Source of the DNA: Paenimyroides baculatum
GTDB lineage: Bacteria > Bacteroidota > Bacteroidia > Flavobacteriales > Flavobacteriaceae
Assembly: GCF_008629655.1 (NCBI RefSeq)
Contig: NZ_VWSG01000002.1
Span: 186,001-250,000, forward strand
DNA length: 64,000 nt
Reading direction: 5' to 3'
Part shown: positions 34,599 to 42,787 of the stretch, in pieces
How the letters are laid out: each line of letters opens with the position of its first letter
Numbering within the stretch: position 1 is the first letter of the stretch
Program-made: the position numbers and the translations under genes
The notes under the pieces: generated by a model
What the model was told of the DNA's origin: nothing
Database searches by the model: none
What the model saw: only the letters and a program-made list of their open reading frames with translations

Positions 34599-35294
34599 AT
34601 GAAGAAGACTTTTGCCGATAAAATCATTGCTTTTAACAAACAATTAAACTATTCGGGCGAATTACCGGATAATTTTCAGGTTATAAATCCGTACTTATCA
34701 AATCCTGAAACGCTGAAAGTAATGAAGCAGTTTTACAACAAATATTACAATGATAACAACAAACGAAAGTTTATTATCGGCATAAATCCAAGTCGGCATG
34801 GTGCAGGTGTTACGGGCGTTCCGTTTACCGATACCAAACGTCTGGAAAGTGTTTGCGGAATAAAAATGGAATCGGCACATACACACGAAATTTCATCGGT
34901 TTTTATTTATGATTTAATCGAAGAATATGGTGGTGCAAAAAAGTTTTACGAGCAGTTTTACATCAACTCCCCTTTTCCGTTGGCAATTATTCAGAAAAAT
35001 AAGAGTGGGAATTGGATCAATGCAAATTATTATGATGATGTAGAGCTTTTTAAAATGGTAAAAGATTTTATGATCAATTCTTTAAAAAAGCACATTGCAT
35101 TAGGTTTAGATACCGATGAAGTTTTTGTTTTAGGAAAAAAGAATGCAACCTTCATAAACAAAATAAATAACGAAGCCAATTTGTTTGACAAGATCACGGT
35201 TTTTGAACATCCGAGATATATCCAACAATACAAATCAAAAGAAAAACAGCTTTATATTGACAAATACATCATGGCATTAAATTCAACCGAATAA
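34599..35294 (+). CDS. SMUG2-type uracil-DNA glycosylase family protein (DUF4918)
   Basis: A 231-residue protein of the uracil-DNA glycosylase superfamily. IIGINPSRHGAGVTGVPFTD corresponds to the active-site loop and EHPRYIQQYKS to the DNA-intercalating loop, the pattern of SMUG2/DUF4918 proteins common in Bacteroidota. It would remove uracil or related damaged bases from DNA. It is cytoplasmic, 15 bp downstream of the NlpC gene, with a DUF1801 gene 2 bp after its stop. Confidence 0.85.
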   Translation: MKKTFADKIIAFNKQLNYSGELPDNFQVINPYLSNPETLKVMKQFYNKYYNDNNKRKFIIGINPSRHGAGVTGVPFTDTKRLESVCGIKMESAHTHEISSVFIYDLIEEYGGAKKFYEQFYINSPFPLAIIQKNKSGNWINANYYDDVELFKMVKDFMINSLKKHIALGLDTDEVFVLGKKNATFINKINNEANLFDKITVFEHPRYIQQYKSKEKQLYIDKYIMALNSTE

Positions 35295-35296
35295 TT

Positions 35297-35686
35297 ATGA
35301 ATCAGGATATTATAAACTATAACGAGGCTCTTTCGTTTGAAGATCAATCAATTTGCGAACTTATTTCTACCGAAATATCAAAAAACCTTACCAATGCCGA
35401 AAGTAAAATCTGGCATGCGCATCCGGTTTGGTTTTTAAACGGAAACCCTATTGTTGGCTACAGCAAACAAAAAGCAGGAATACGATTAATGTTTTGGAGC
35501 GGTATCGATTTTGAAGAAGAAAAATTAAACGTTCACGGCAAAAAGTTTAAAGATGCATCTGTTTTTTATAATTCGGTTGAAGAAATCAACACAGAAGATT
35601 TACACAGATGGTTAAAAAAATCTGTAGAAATTCAGTGGGATTATAAAAATATCGTAAAAAGAAAAGGCGTTTTAATTAAATTATAA
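35297..35686 (+). CDS. DUF1801 domain protein
   Basis: A 129-residue protein of the YdhG/DUF1801 (iron-chaperone-like fold) group. Motifs are ESKIWHAHPVWFLNGNPIVGY and IRLMFWSGIDFEE, with the conserved K-x(n)-D-ASVFYN segment. It is 2 bp after the SMUG2-like gene and probably cotranscribed. Biological role unknown. Confidence 0.85.
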   Translation: MNQDIINYNEALSFEDQSICELISTEISKNLTNAESKIWHAHPVWFLNGNPIVGYSKQKAGIRLMFWSGIDFEEEKLNVHGKKFKDASVFYNSVEEINTEDLHRWLKKSVEIQWDYKNIVKRKGVLIKL

Positions 35687-35824
35687 CTTCATTAATTCAA
35701 TTGTAAATTATTTACCTAAAGTGTACAAAAAATACACAACTCAGCCTTATTATAAGCACTATTTATATATCCTTTTAAAAATTAAAATTAACAAATAAAT
35801 CAGTACATTTAACTGTTTTTACAG

Positions 35825-36514
35825 ATGTTTATGGAAATTAACGATTTTCTTTTTGGCGATGCAGACTACAATTTTCTAACATCAATTATGGTGCGTACGT
35901 TTGTAATGTTTCTTATTATTTTAATCTTTTTAAGAATCCTTGGCAAACGTGGCATTAAACAGTTATCGGTTTTTGAACTGGTAGTAATTTTAGGATTAGG
36001 TTCGGCAGCGGGCGATCCTATGATTTATAAAGAAATCGGGCTTTTAAGCGCATTAACGGCATTTACTGTAATTGCGGTTTGTTACAAACTGCTTACTCTT
36101 TTGGTTTTTAAATTTAAATGGATTGAAAATCTTGTTGAAGGGAAAGAAGTTTACATCATTAAAAAAGGAAAATTTTCTATTGACGAGTTTAAGAAAGAAT
36201 CCTTAAGTAAAGATGAATTCTTTATGGAATTAAGACTTCGAGGCGTTTTTCATCTGGGTCAGGTTGAATATGCTATTTTAGAAACAACTGGGGAAGTAAG
36301 TGTTTATTTCTACGATCACGAACAAACAAAATATGGTTTGCCTATTTTACCCGATTCTTTAAAGAAAACCATTAAAACATTTGAGGCAGATACTTTCTAT
36401 TCCTGCACGTTTTGTGGACAAACGATTAAGTATAACATTGAAAACACATTTCTTTGTCCTAATTGCCACAACACAGAATGGGTAAAAGCAAGTAGCAGAA
36501 AAATAATTAAATAG
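35825..36514 (+). CDS. DUF421 (YetF-type) membrane protein with C-terminal zinc ribbon
   Basis: A 229-residue inner-membrane protein with three N-terminal helices (about 22-41, 52-70 and 74-95), the DUF421 signature LRILGKRGIKQLSVFELVVI and a cytoplasmic DUF421 domain with KDEFFMELRLRGVFHLGQV. The C-terminus adds CTFCG and CPNCH, a CxxC pair as in zinc ribbons, which is an unusual extra. YetF proteins are linked to spore or envelope functions in Bacillus; no role is known here. Confidence 0.87.
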   Translation: MFMEINDFLFGDADYNFLTSIMVRTFVMFLIILIFLRILGKRGIKQLSVFELVVILGLGSAAGDPMIYKEIGLLSALTAFTVIAVCYKLLTLLVFKFKWIENLVEGKEVYIIKKGKFSIDEFKKESLSKDEFFMELRLRGVFHLGQVEYAILETTGEVSVYFYDHEQTKYGLPILPDSLKKTIKTFEADTFYSCTFCGQTIKYNIENTFLCPNCHNTEWVKASSRKIIK

Positions 36515-36649
36515 AAATTATAATCTCGCTCTTGTTAAAATAAAATGTTTTATGTAAATTTAATTTATTAAGATATTGATGTTTAGAACTATAATATGGT
36601 AATAACAATCTTTCGTTTAGAAAGTGCGTTCTCACCTACAGTTCTTTTT

Positions 36650-36680
36650 GGTAATGCTTATCTTTATGGTAAGCATTATC
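36650..36680. terminator. Hairpin in the DUF421 to 6S-like RNA gap
   Basis: Arms GGTAATGCTTA / TAAGCATTATC are followed by TTTT. It could end the DUF421 transcript about 136 bp after its stop. In the rest of 36515-36790 I see nothing else convincing. Confidence 0.5.
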
Positions 36681-36790
36681 TTTTATAAACGACGATAAAC
36701 AAAGGAGTTTTATATCAATCTGTAATAACCATTTTTAAGAAATATCAATAATATAGTATGCAAAAACTGTAAGTTTAAAAAAATTGTTTC

Positions 36791-36798
36791 TATATTTG
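36791..36798 (+). promoter_or_regulatory. TAnnTTTG promoter element of the 6S-like RNA
   Basis: TATATTTG is immediately upstream of a structured non-coding block, the spacing expected of a small-RNA promoter. Confidence 0.65.
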
Positions 36799-36800
36799 TG

Positions 36801-36920
36801 AACTCACCTTTTTGATTCAAAAAACTCCGTTACACAATGGCTTATGTCCTCCGCTAATGGGGTTTTTTACTCAAAAAGAATTAAAAGGTGAGATATTTAA
36901 TTTGTGCGGAGGACTTTTTT
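36801..36920 (+). ncRNA. Probable 6S-type RNA (6S-Flavo-like)
   Basis: A ~120 nt structured segment between a good -7 box and a T6 run. CTCACCTTTT (36803-36812) pairs with AAAAGGTGAG (36883-36892) as a closing stem. An asymmetric bubble follows, then AAAAAACTCC pairs with GGGGTTTTTT as an inner stem with a large loop. This stem-bubble-stem-loop layout is the 6S RNA architecture that mimics an open promoter. The loop sequence GTCCTCCGC (36846-36854) is also complementary to GCGGAGGAC (36906-36914) before the T run, allowing an alternative terminator fold. The class name is from memory; the structure is seen. Confidence 0.65.
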
Positions 36921-36967
36921 ATTTCTACAAAAAGTCCTTTAAATATCCCCGATTCCTTTTTAGTATA

Positions 36968-37876
36968 TTATTCTTTAACCTGAATGCGTTGTTTTTTCAT
37001 TTTATCAATCTTACCAGGACTTCCAAAAACGTAAAACCATTTTTCCTTAAAGCTATTGGTCGATTTAATATCCTTAAGCATACTGTCGTATTCATGAAAA
37101 TTCAAGTGCAGCGGATTTAGTTTATGATCGATTTTATGAGTAATACCGTAAGTTGGTTTTTCTTCTTCCAATTGATATGTTCCAAAAAATTTATCCCAGA
37201 AAATAAAGATCGCAGCAAAATTTTTATCTATGTATTTTTCGTCAGATCCATGATGAACCCTGTGGTTTGATGGTGTTACAAACAAAACTTCGAATATTCT
37301 AGGTAATTTCCCAATGTATTCTGTATGCTGCCAAAATTGAAACAAAACCGATATTTGATTTACAATAAAAAAGATCACGGGATGAAAACCTAGAAAAGCA
37401 ACTGGTAAAAAGAAAAGTATTTTAAAATGCTGAACCCAGCTTAATCTAAAAGAAACAGTTAAGTTGTAATTGTCGGCACTGTGATGAATAACGTGTGTTG
37501 CCCAAAAAAAACGATTAAAATGCGAAACTCGGTGTGCCCAATAACTACATAAATCGTAAATTAACAAACACGGAAATAACGTCCACCAATTCAATTCCAT
37601 TCTCCATGGAATTACATTATAAATGTAAACAGCTCCAGAAATAAACGCAACTTTAAGAACCAGATTAATGGCAACATTGCCCAAGCCTACAAACAAAGAT
37701 CCCAAGCTTTCTTTAGTGTTGTAATTTCTTTTTTCAGAATACCATGAATACCAAATTTCTAATAAAGTAAAGAATGCCATTAACGGAATTGCGTAAATAA
37801 TTAAATCGCCCGACTGTTGTTCTAATTCTTTAATGTTTTCATACGAAATTGGTGGTGCACCGAAAAAGTTACTCAT
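36968..37876 (-). CDS. Sterol desaturase/fatty acid hydroxylase family protein
   Basis: A 302-residue integral membrane di-iron oxygenase. Three histidine clusters coordinate iron: HRVSH, HVIHH and HRVHHG, in the family order, among four or more hydrophobic segments. In bacteria such enzymes hydroxylate or desaturate lipids; the substrate here is unknown. Its stop lies 48 bp past the T run of the convergent 6S-like RNA. A 212 bp gap separates it from the divergent EamA gene. Confidence 0.92.
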   Translation of the reverse strand: MSNFFGAPPISYENIKELEQQSGDLIIYAIPLMAFFTLLEIWYSWYSEKRNYNTKESLGSLFVGLGNVAINLVLKVAFISGAVYIYNVIPWRMELNWWTLFPCLLIYDLCSYWAHRVSHFNRFFWATHVIHHSADNYNLTVSFRLSWVQHFKILFFLPVAFLGFHPVIFFIVNQISVLFQFWQHTEYIGKLPRIFEVLFVTPSNHRVHHGSDEKYIDKNFAAIFIFWDKFFGTYQLEEEKPTYGITHKIDHKLNPLHLNFHEYDSMLKDIKSTNSFKEKWFYVFGSPGKIDKMKKQRIQVKE

Positions 37877-38088
37877 ACTTATAATTTTGATTTTCTATTT
37901 TACTACGCAGAAATTATGCCTAATTTTTTCAAGGTAGTTATTATATATGGAAAAATCAAACTAGTTTAATAACTTAAAAAAACAATTAGTCTCTTATTAA
38001 TCTATAAATATCTTTAAAAAATATATTAATTCAAACCGATTGCAGACATTTGCACTTGAATTGAAATATCAAATTATTTCTTGCAGAT

Positions 38089-39000
38089 ATGAGTACCTCA
38101 ATAAATTTAACACCAAAACATATCTTTTTAGCGTTGGTAACCGTTTTTGTATGGGGAACAAACTTTATTGCGATATATTTAGGATTAAAAGAACTACCTC
38201 CTTTTCTTTTTTGTACGATTCGTTTCGCACTTTCTGCACTTCCCTTTGTGTTTTTCTTACCTCGACCAAAAGCACCTATAATTTACATACTAGGTTTTGG
38301 ACTATTCAATTTCGCATTGCAATTTGGATTGCTTTTCAGCGGAATTTATCTTGGTTTGTCTCCTGGATTGGCGTCACTAGTTATGCAGGTACAGGTATTT
38401 TTTTCCATAGGATTAGCTTTTTTATTTTTTAAGGAAAAACCTGACTGGTTTAAAATTTTGGGGTCATTGGTTTCGTTTGCTGGTATTGGTATTGTTGCGG
38501 CTCATGTAGGTGGCGATGTTACTCTTGTAGGACTTATACTAACCTTATTAGCTGCGTTAGCGTGGGCATCGGGAAATATGTTTACTAAAAAAATAAACGC
38601 CGGTTCACCACTTTCACTTGTTGTGTGGGGGAATCTTATTGCACTTCCATTTATGGCAGCAACATCGTACTTTATAGATGGTACAACAGCAATTACAAAC
38701 TCATTAGAAAATATTTCATGGATAGCAATCGGCGCAATTGCTTACGTAGTTTACGTATCAACACATTTGGGTTACGGTATTTGGGGATCTCTGATTAAAA
38801 TGTACCCAACATCAGTAGTTGTTCCGTTTACCTTGCTAATTCCTGTTGTAGGTTTTTTAAGTTCGGCTTTGTTTTTAGATGAACAATTAACCGATTGGAA
38901 ACTTTGGGCTTCATTTTTTATCATGGGTGGATTAATTTTCAATTTATTTGAAAAAAAGATTTTAAACTTAATCAATCTTATCAAACCAAATAAAGTATAA
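38089..39000 (+). CDS. EamA family (DMT superfamily) exporter
   Basis: A 303-residue inner-membrane transporter with about ten helices in two EamA repeats (first LVTVFVWGTNFIAIYLGL, second LLAALAWASGNMFTKKI). The pattern resembles the O-acetylserine/cysteine exporter type (EamA/YedA). The substrate cannot be read from sequence. It is transcribed alone and is the last ordinary gene before the potassium island. Confidence 0.92.
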   Translation: MSTSINLTPKHIFLALVTVFVWGTNFIAIYLGLKELPPFLFCTIRFALSALPFVFFLPRPKAPIIYILGFGLFNFALQFGLLFSGIYLGLSPGLASLVMQVQVFFSIGLAFLFFKEKPDWFKILGSLVSFAGIGIVAAHVGGDVTLVGLILTLLAALAWASGNMFTKKINAGSPLSLVVWGNLIALPFMAATSYFIDGTTAITNSLENISWIAIGAIAYVVYVSTHLGYGIWGSLIKMYPTSVVVPFTLLIPVVGFLSSALFLDEQLTDWKLWASFFIMGGLIFNLFEKKILNLINLIKPNKV

Positions 39001-39187
39001 ATAAAGTATAAATATTGATTTATAGAGATAAGATATTAGATCGATCAATTCCGAAAGAAATTTGTATTTTAGAAGAAGTGACGTATTGGCATCTAATGCT
39101 AAAGCTTCTAAAATAAAACATCAAAAACTATTGCCGTTCCTTCCTATTTCTTTTTACTATAATATTTAAAGAAAGGCCATAAAAAAA

Positions 39188-39203
39188 ACACCCCGAAGGG
39201 TGT
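39188..39203 (-). terminator. Terminator after the 28-residue peptide gene
   Basis: ACACCC / GGGTGT hairpin with loop CGAA (39188-39203), with an A8 run on the left that becomes T8 in the minus transcript. Confidence 0.72.
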
Positions 39204-39249
39204 AGTGACACTTTTCTTCCTCAATAAAAGTACCGGTTTGAAATCTATT

Positions 39250-39336
39250 TTACATAAATTTCTCTCCTAACCATAGTAGAAAGGGGAATAATAAACTAAG
39301 AGCACACCAGACTAAATAAGATAATTTTTGTTTCAT
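39250..39336 (-). CDS. Candidate 28-residue membrane peptide
   Basis: An ATG-to-TAA frame encoding MKQKLSYLVW, a hydrophobic stretch (CALSLLFPFLLWLG) and EKFM. A basic N-terminus and single membrane helix are typical of real small membrane proteins. A rho-independent terminator lies 47 bp past its stop on the same strand. There is no clear -7 box. No family is recognised. Confidence 0.45.
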   Translation of the reverse strand: MKQKLSYLVWCALSLLFPFLLWLGEKFM

Positions 39337-39694
39337 AATTAAAATACTTAATTAGTTAATACTGATAACTTAATATCTAATAAAAGTAAATTATTAATAA
39401 TTTTAAATATTTTTTTATCAGTGATAATAATTAAAAATAATACGACTTAAAGACTAAAGTTTTATAAGAAAACCTAACTATTGTTGCTCCTATATCACAA
39501 ATCAATAAATTCTAGCTTACAGTACATACAAAACACAATTCAAATCGATTGTACAGAATTTCATTAGTTAACCATTATGAAAGAAATATTTATTTACTGA
39601 GACTTGATTATAATACAAGTCCATTCTAGCTCCTTGTTGTAGGCTTTCCTTAAGTGTGATTCTGTTAAATGTAATTGGTTTTTTTATCGAGAAA

Positions 39695-41431
39695 CTAAAT
39701 ATTTTCAGTGGATGTTATTGTAAACGAAAAAGTACTGCCTGTTCCCGGTTCACTTACAACTTCTATACTACCACCTTGCGCTTCTATAAATTCTTTGCAG
39801 ATTGCCAAACCTAATCCCGTGCCTTCTTTCTGAGTTCCGGGAACTCTGAAATAGCGCTCAAATATTTTATTTTGGTATTTTTCTGAGATGCCCGTTCCAC
39901 TGTCTTTAACCAAAAATTTCACGTTGTTATTTTCTTTAATCAGGCTTAAGTGAACAACCGAATTATCGTAAGAATATCTAATGGCATTTGAAAGAAGGTT
40001 AATCAATACCCATGTTGTTTTCTGGCTGTCGGCCTGAATTTCAGGCAGATGATCTTCAATAGAAATAGCTATTTTAATATTCTTTTGTTCTGCCTGTGTT
40101 TTTGTAGCTTTTAAAGTGTGACGGACTATATCGGCAGTATTTACAGCACTAATATTCAACTGCATGTTTCCACTTTCGACCTGCGCGAGGTTTAAAAGTT
40201 CGGAAGTTATTTTTAAGAGTCGGTCTGTATCTTCGGTTATACTTTCCAAAAGTTGTTTCTGCTCTTTATTTAAACTACCCACATTTTCATTTTCCAATAA
40301 CTGCAGGCTCATTTTCATAGATGAAATAGGTGTTTTGAATTCGTGCGAAACCGTTCCTATAAAGTTGGTTTTAGCCAGATCCAATTCTTTAAAAAGTGTA
40401 ATATTTCTGAGCATAATTACGTGACCGATTAACTGCGATTGCTGTTCTCCGGTTGGGATAATATTAATGTCTATAATCTCTTTTTCGAAATAACTTTCTT
40501 TACCATTGGCGAAAATTTTTAGTGAATTTTCATTCTCTTTTTTTAGATCAGGATGAATCAAGTCTTTTATTAAATCTCTTATCAGATCATTGTTCACTGC
40601 AATATCCTGAATTTGTTTACCAATAAAATTCTCGGTTTTTAATCCTGAAATTTTCAATGCTTCTTCGTTTGCAAAAAGGACTTTCTTGTCTTCATCGATA
40701 CCAATTACGGGATCGTGCATATTATTGATCAGGGCTTCGATGCGTTTTTTACCCTTGATGATTTTATCCAATTTACTTTCAGAATATTCTTCTAACTTTT
40801 CTGCCATTGTATTGAATGATTTTGCCAATTCACCAAACTCGTTATGATCTTGAAAATGCACACGTTCGCAGTAATTTTGATTAGCAATCTGTTTGATACT
40901 TTCTGTAAGTTCCCGTATAGGGTTGGCAATATTGCCCGGAAGGTTTACAAGCAGAACAAATGCAATTAGAAAACATGCAGTACCGATAACCGAAATCCAT
41001 AACACAGCATTATCTGCAGTTGCATCTGCAATACTGCTTTTACGCTCAATAGCCTCCATGTTGAGCCGCATGAGCTCAGCAATATCTTCTCTTATACGAG
41101 ATGTAAGCAAGGAATCTGCAGGATTTAATTTAAGGTTATTAAAATGATCTACTATATCTGCCGTTGCCTGCTGTTCGCCATTTTCGGTAACGTTTTGTTT
41201 CTGACTGTCAAGATTTTTCTCAAAAACCGATAAAGCATCTCTATCTGTCGCTATTTTTTCCAAAGCTAAAAGCATGTTTCTGGAATATTCCAAGGTATTG
41301 TAATTAGCAACCAGAATATTATTGGTATCTCTTTTTAGGGCATTTACATAAAATATACCCATAGTCGACAGTAAAATAATTAAGGCAAACAGTAAGCCTA
41401 CACCGGATATTAATTTTGTCTTTATTTTCAT
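39695..41431 (-). CDS. Membrane sensor histidine kinase (HAMP-PAS-HisKA-HATPase)
   Basis: A 578-residue kinase with membrane helices at about 9-31 and 142-164 flanking a ~110-residue periplasmic part. HAMP (to about 215) and PAS (about 228-345, VIGIDEDKKVLFANEEALKI) come next. The phospho-acceptor is His363 in VSHEFKTPIS, and the ATP-binding boxes are NLLSNAIRYS, DSGTGI and GTGLGLAI. It is last in the kdp gene run, after the KdpD-like sensor. Its likely partner is the sigma-54-type regulator at the other end of the run, since KdpE has its own adjacent kinase. That pairing is inferred. Confidence 0.92.
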   Translation of the reverse strand: MKIKTKLISGVGLLFALIILLSTMGIFYVNALKRDTNNILVANYNTLEYSRNMLLALEKIATDRDALSVFEKNLDSQKQNVTENGEQQATADIVDHFNNLKLNPADSLLTSRIREDIAELMRLNMEAIERKSSIADATADNAVLWISVIGTACFLIAFVLLVNLPGNIANPIRELTESIKQIANQNYCERVHFQDHNEFGELAKSFNTMAEKLEEYSESKLDKIIKGKKRIEALINNMHDPVIGIDEDKKVLFANEEALKISGLKTENFIGKQIQDIAVNNDLIRDLIKDLIHPDLKKENENSLKIFANGKESYFEKEIIDINIIPTGEQQSQLIGHVIMLRNITLFKELDLAKTNFIGTVSHEFKTPISSMKMSLQLLENENVGSLNKEQKQLLESITEDTDRLLKITSELLNLAQVESGNMQLNISAVNTADIVRHTLKATKTQAEQKNIKIAISIEDHLPEIQADSQKTTWVLINLLSNAIRYSYDNSVVHLSLIKENNNVKFLVKDSGTGISEKYQNKIFERYFRVPGTQKEGTGLGLAICKEFIEAQGGSIEVVSEPGTGSTFSFTITSTENI

Positions 41432-41544
41432 TTTTCTATATTACTGTTATTGTAAAACGTGACTAGTAAAAAGTGAAATGAATTTGGTGTTCGTTTTAAC
41501 TCAAATCATCTTAATTATTCCTTATTCACATCTTAATTTAAAGT

Positions 41545-42669
41545 TCAACTAAGTATAACTAAATCTACATTGTTAGAAGACAGTTTTTTTAAGAGCACAT
41601 TAAACATACCCGTTGCCCTAATTACTTTCCAAAGTGTTAAATGCGGTTTTCCAATACAGACCGTTGTAATTTTCTTTTCTTCTACTTGGTTTATAATCTC
41701 TTTCGCGATTGATTGGCTTTTGACCTTAATAATTTCAGCACCTAATTCTGAAGCTAATTTATAATTATTTATGAGATGTCTTTGCTTGTTCAAGGCTATT
41801 TTATCGGCATTTTCATAAGGTGTCTGCACATACAGCACATACCATTTGCTGTGATAATAACTGGCAAGCCTTGCCGTTTTTTTAATGACCTTTTTTGCAG
41901 ACTTTTCGTTACTGCTGATACAAGCCAGAAAACGTTCATGCTTTATGGTATTGGATTTTATGACTTCTGTTTCTACTTTTCGGTTTACCTGTGAAGCAAC
42001 TTCCTTTAAAGCCAGTTCACGCAGTTGTAAAATATGATCGCTTTGAAAAAAATTGGTTAAAGCTGTTGTTATTTTTTCTGCCTGATAAATTTTACCTTCT
42101 TTCAGTCTTGCTATCAGTTCATCTGCTGTAAGGTCTATATTCACCACCTCATCTGCCTGGTCTAACACACTATCCGGAATTCTTTCGTTTACGGTAACGC
42201 CTGTAATATTTTTAATTTCATCGTTCAAACTTTCGATATGCTGAATATTGACCGCCGAGATAACATTGATGCCCGCATCTAAAATATCCAATACATCCTG
42301 CCAACGTTTTTCGTTTTTACTTCCCTCAATATTGGTGTGTGCCAATTCGTCTACAATCACCACTTCCGGGCGAAGATTGATCACTGCTTGTACATCCAAT
42401 TCCTCCAATTCTTTTCCTTTATAAAAAAGTTTTCGCCTTGGAATAACTGGAAGCCCATCCAGCAAAGCAGCGGTTTCTACACGATTATGTGTTTCGATGT
42501 AGCCGATTTTTACATCAATACCGTTGCGCAGCAGGTTGTGCGCTTCCTGCAACATTCGGTAGGTTTTGCCCACACCGGCACTCATGCCAATATATAGTTT
42601 AAATTTTCCTCTCCTTGATTTTTTAATCAGGGAAAGGAAATGTTCTGCTGTTCTTTTTTCTTCGTCCAT
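41545..42669 (-). CDS. kdpD: KdpD-type sensor, N-terminal half only (KdpD ATPase plus Usp domains)
   Basis: A 374-residue protein covering only the cytoplasmic N-terminal part of KdpD. The KdpD domain (residues ~20-230) has Walker A GMSAGVGKTYRML, VVIVDELAHTN and GYIETHNR. A universal-stress-protein-like domain follows (about 245-374). The four membrane helices, GAF region and kinase of full KdpD (about 890 residues) are missing; the missing type of domains is encoded 12 kb away at 54.4-55.5 kb. The C-terminus is complete, ending in a normal Usp strand, so this looks like an evolved split, not a break. Confidence 0.9.
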   Translation of the reverse strand: MDEEKRTAEHFLSLIKKSRRGKFKLYIGMSAGVGKTYRMLQEAHNLLRNGIDVKIGYIETHNRVETAALLDGLPVIPRRKLFYKGKELEELDVQAVINLRPEVVIVDELAHTNIEGSKNEKRWQDVLDILDAGINVISAVNIQHIESLNDEIKNITGVTVNERIPDSVLDQADEVVNIDLTADELIARLKEGKIYQAEKITTALTNFFQSDHILQLRELALKEVASQVNRKVETEVIKSNTIKHERFLACISSNEKSAKKVIKKTARLASYYHSKWYVLYVQTPYENADKIALNKQRHLINNYKLASELGAEIIKVKSQSIAKEIINQVEEKKITTVCIGKPHLTLWKVIRATGMFNVLLKKLSSNNVDLVILS

Positions 42670-42676
42670 TAATTTT

Positions 42677-42780
42677 AAGTAAGATGTAAAGAGTGAAAAG
42701 TGAGAAGTGAAAGGGGAAAACGGGAACTCATTTCGCTTTTTACATTTCTCCTATCACATTTCACCCTAGTTTTTCACCAT
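42677..42780. repeat. Kdp spacer repeat, kdpD-porin
   Basis: The left half is purine-rich with units like GAGTGAAAAGTGAGAAGTGA; the right half is its pyrimidine-rich counterpart (TTTTTACATTTCTCC, then TCACATTTCACC). The two halves can form an imperfect hairpin. The array fills almost the entire 118 bp spacer. Confidence 0.75.
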
Positions 42781-42787
42781 AACCTTT

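Larger units (their letters stand above)
39001..39694. other. Sparse 694 bp gap at the left edge of the potassium island
   Basis: Apart from one 28-codon minus-strand frame and its terminator (entered separately), this AT-rich stretch shows no open frame, RNA or repeat that I can support. Confidence 0.55.

Noticed and set aside
36595..36687. A 30-codon frame (MVITIFRLESAF...) near the hairpin at 36.65 kb
   Set aside because: It overlaps the hairpin and is too short, with no promoter or homology clue.
36812..37120. 102-codon plus-strand frame
   Set aside because: It covers the 6S-like RNA and the antisense of the fatty acid hydroxylase end, and has no protein-like pattern.
38040..38432. 130-codon frame overlapping the EamA gene start
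   Set aside because: It lies in another frame of the EamA coding sequence, which has clear helices and motifs; the alternative translation looks like a shadow.
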